Positions 61,938 to 64,000 of a stretch of DNA of 64,000 nt are shown one piece after another. The position numbers were made by a program, and so were the translations under genes. A model generated the notes under the pieces. It was not told the origin of the DNA. It ran no database searches and saw only the letters and a list, made by a program, of their open reading frames with translations. Location of the stretch: NCBI RefSeq assembly GCF_000368825.1, contig NZ_KB849717.1, positions 1,215,601-1,279,600 of the forward strand, in the 5' to 3' direction. Source of the stretch: Acinetobacter ursingii DSM 16037 = CIP 107286. Its GTDB lineage: Bacteria; Pseudomonadota; Gammaproteobacteria; Pseudomonadales; Moraxellaceae. Every line of letters starts with the position of its first letter. The first letter of the stretch is position 1.

Positions 61938-64000
61938 TCAATCAAAGTAGCCTAAAATTGCATCCAGACGCAAAATAAACTCGGTGTCAGGTCGCCAGTA
62001 ATAATATCCCTGATCAGCTTGTCCATTCATGCCACGTAAATACAAATAGGTTGCGCCCCCCAAATGCTGCTCAATCTGATAATGTTGCAATTTCACTTTT
62101 AAATAACGATGCAACGCTACCAAATACAACGCAGCCTGTAACCAATAACTGGACTGGCGCATATTCTGCTGAATTGCATCCGCCCGATAATCGTTGAAGT
62201 CTTTGCCCAGATAATTACTCTTATAATCGGCAATATGAAACTGTGAACCATCAAAATACATCAAATCAATCGAACCATTTAAGTAACGCGCAGCGTGTGC
62301 CTCCAGAAAATCAGGCATTTCGATCTGATATTCCAAAAATAATTGCTGAATACGACGCATCGCCAGTACACGATCCGACAATGCCAAGTAAAAAGGACAT
62401 TCAGATAAAAATTGACCTGCTTGCAGTTGATGTAACTGAAAACCTTGATGTAATGGCGTGGTTAATACTTGCTTTAACCAATCTGCTAACCATTGATAAA
62501 GCTGATTCTCATTCTGTTCGTTTTCAGGGAAATCCTGTTGATAGATGCTATAAAGCTGATCCCATAAACTACCATAATCGTTTTTAAAACGCCGACGAAT
62601 TTCAGCAATCCATTCACTTTGATCCTGAAAATCGACATGTTCAAAAATCTCATGCAAAAAATTCCCTGCCAATGTGCCTTTAGGAAAATTGTGCTGAATC
62701 CAGTGAATGGGCTGTGTGAGCGTGGATCTTTCAACGATTAAATGATCTTGCTCATCTGCGGCTTGCTCCAGTTTTTGATCCTGTGCAGCCAACTGATCGC
62801 TGGCGATTTGATGCGGTTTTAAGTGTTGCGCCAGATAGCTAAAACTGGTTTTGCCACGTGCATAAAAACGCTGTGTTGGCAAAGGCTGTGCTTGTAAGTT
62901 GAGTTTTGGCTCGGTGATTTTCGCTTTAAACGGCGGTGGACATTCTGCCAACTCTTGTTCATCAAAACTAAATGGATGCTGAAAATTCCCGTGTTGATAT
63001 TTCCAGAATGCCAATGCATCCAGTGATTTTTGCTGCTGATCCTGCATCATGGCATAGACGCGATGGCTGGCACGAGTCAGCGCCACATACCAGAGTCGGT
63101 TTTGTTCGGCACGACTGCGTTGTTCATTTTGCGCCAAGGCTTCAGAACTTAAGCGTTGTTTATCCTGAATGGCGATCACGCGCTGTGTGGTCACTTGTCC
63201 ATTTTCAGGATGGGCAACATCTATAGTTGAAAAATTTAAAGCCGTATTTTGATCTTTAAAAGGTTTATCTGCCCCCAATAAAAATACGATCTTAAACTCC
63301 AGACCTTTGGACTGATGAATGGTCATCAGTTGAATGCCTGCATCACTGGAAAGTTTACGCTCCATTTCCCAATCACGCTGGCTTGGAGCTTGGAGCTGCT
63401 TTAAATACCAGTGATAGAGATTTTGCACACCCTGATAATGTTCACTGTGCTGACTTAAAATTTCACTCAAATGCCGTAAATTCACCACATCACGTTCATG
63501 GTCTTTACTGTGCTGCGCCACCAGATTTTGCCAGACGTTAAACTGGTTCATGCAGGCTTGCCATGCGCTTAGAAAGCCCTGTTGCAACCACAGCTCACGC
63601 AAATGATCAAAGGCCGCGATATAAGCACTCAAACCTTCTGTAGTCTGTTCCTGCTCAACCAGTTGCTTTAAATTCAGTCCAATGAGACGACTTAATAATG
63701 CACGTTTAATTTTGGCTTCATCGTAGGGATGCAAAACTGCGGTCAGTAAAGCAGCAACATCTTGTGCTATCGGATGATCAAATACGCTTTTTCGTGACGG
63801 TCGATGAACCCGAATGCCTAAATATTCCAAAGCAGACTGTACTGCATCGAGTCCAGCATGATTTCTAGACAGCACTGCAATATCATCTTCGATTAAGAGC
63901 TGTGCTTGCTCGGCTTGCAAATATAAATCACCCGTCTGTGACTGATTGAGCAGCGCACGGATTTTCCATGCCACCTGTTCAGCCTCTTTAGATTTATCAC
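61938..64000 (-). CDS. recB: Exodeoxyribonuclease V subunit beta RecB (3' part, runs off the window)
   Basis: The C-terminal 687 codons of RecB; the frame is open to the window edge, so the N-terminal helicase half lies outside. Visible features: helicase motifs VVLSRN-like IAVLSRNHAGLDAVQSAL, motif V/VI TIHQSKGLEFKIVFLLGADKP and YVALTRASHRVY, then the nuclease domain with SIDLMYFDGSQFHIADYKSNYLG (catalytic D, D, K). RecB supplies the 3'-5' helicase and the single nuclease of RecBCD. The order recB-recD is conserved; recC is expected beyond the right edge. Confidence 0.95.
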   Translation of the reverse strand, partial: DKSKEAEQVAWKIRALLNQSQTGDLYLQAEQAQLLIEDDIAVLSRNHAGLDAVQSALEYLGIRVHRPSRKSVFDHPIAQDVAALLTAVLHPYDEAKIKRALLSRLIGLNLKQLVEQEQTTEGLSAYIAAFDHLRELWLQQGFLSAWQACMNQFNVWQNLVAQHSKDHERDVVNLRHLSEILSQHSEHYQGVQNLYHWYLKQLQAPSQRDWEMERKLSSDAGIQLMTIHQSKGLEFKIVFLLGADKPFKDQNTALNFSTIDVAHPENGQVTTQRVIAIQDKQRLSSEALAQNEQRSRAEQNRLWYVALTRASHRVYAMMQDQQQKSLDALAFWKYQHGNFQHPFSFDEQELAECPPPFKAKITEPKLNLQAQPLPTQRFYARGKTSFSYLAQHLKPHQIASDQLAAQDQKLEQAADEQDHLIVERSTLTQPIHWIQHNFPKGTLAGNFLHEIFEHVDFQDQSEWIAEIRRRFKNDYGSLWDQLYSIYQQDFPENEQNENQLYQWLADWLKQVLTTPLHQGFQLHQLQAGQFLSECPFYLALSDRVLAMRRIQQLFLEYQIEMPDFLEAHAARYLNGSIDLMYFDGSQFHIADYKSNYLGKDFNDYRADAIQQNMRQSSYWLQAALYLVALHRYLKVKLQHYQIEQHLGGATYLYLRGMNGQADQGYYYWRPDTEFILRLDAILGYFD

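Overview
The window looks like a chromosomal core segment of an Acinetobacter species (Moraxellaceae). It has an AT-rich base composition, an AbeM-type MATE pump, a Balon-type ribosome hibernation factor, the oxygen-dependent MesD/MesX methionine synthase set, an isolated gspF-gspG pair (type II secretion genes are dispersed in this genus) and the rne / rluC / HAD-phosphatase order shared with Pseudomonas. I see no complete insertion sequence, prophage, integron or CRISPR array. The only mobile-looking DNA is a pair of 76-77 bp palindromic intergenic repeats.

Layout. 0-9 kb: DUF1345 membrane protein, HAD phosphatase, rluC, the divergent rne with a long and visibly structured leader, a long-chain acyl-CoA synthetase and tRNA-Lys. 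9-19 kb: ahpC, a divergent LysR/SDR pair, a FecR-FecI-TonB-receptor iron unit with a Fur-box-like site, hemW, a YdcZ-type transporter and the MATE pump. 19-24.4 kb: two acyl-CoA-dehydrogenase-like (SfnB/DszC family) genes with palindromic repeats, an AarF/UbiB kinase, type B L31 and a HopJ-like protein. 24.5-28 kb: an AT-rich orphan ORF, then flavin reductase, MesD and MesX. 28-36 kb: GFA-family protein, HI0933-type flavoprotein, TrmB-like methyltransferase, yacG, a metallo-hydrolase, hemH, a DUF4062 protein, murI and DUF1285. 36-43.5 kb: ETF-ubiquinone oxidoreductase, the Balon homologue, ArgO-like exporter and TusA-like protein, corC-lnt, a CsaA-like protein and a small membrane protein. 43.8-50.8 kb: gspG/gspF, priA, a KefC-like antiporter and hslO. 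50.9-54.6 kb: cbpA-cbpM, a ClbS/DfsB protein, crcB behind a fluoride riboswitch, and corA. 54.9-64 kb: a YdcH-like protein, rpsO-pnp, a serine hydrolase, a structured gene-free 0.58 kb stretch, recD, and recB running off the right edge.

Functional themes. RNA turnover is prominent: RNase E and PNPase each sit behind a leader that folds well on paper. Stress and translation are represented by the Balon homologue, Hsp33, CbpA/CbpM, AhpC and type B L31. The FecIR-receptor, hemH, hemW and fluoride and magnesium genes cover metals and ions.

The least expected observation is a five-unit degenerate 12-bp array of DnaA-box-like 9-mers, all in one orientation, at the recB-recD junction. It overlaps the 5' end of recD and is followed by a very AT-rich stretch. 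Other items for a second look are the folded rne leader element, the structured region before recD, the two palindromic repeats, and the DUF4062 gene between hemH and murI.
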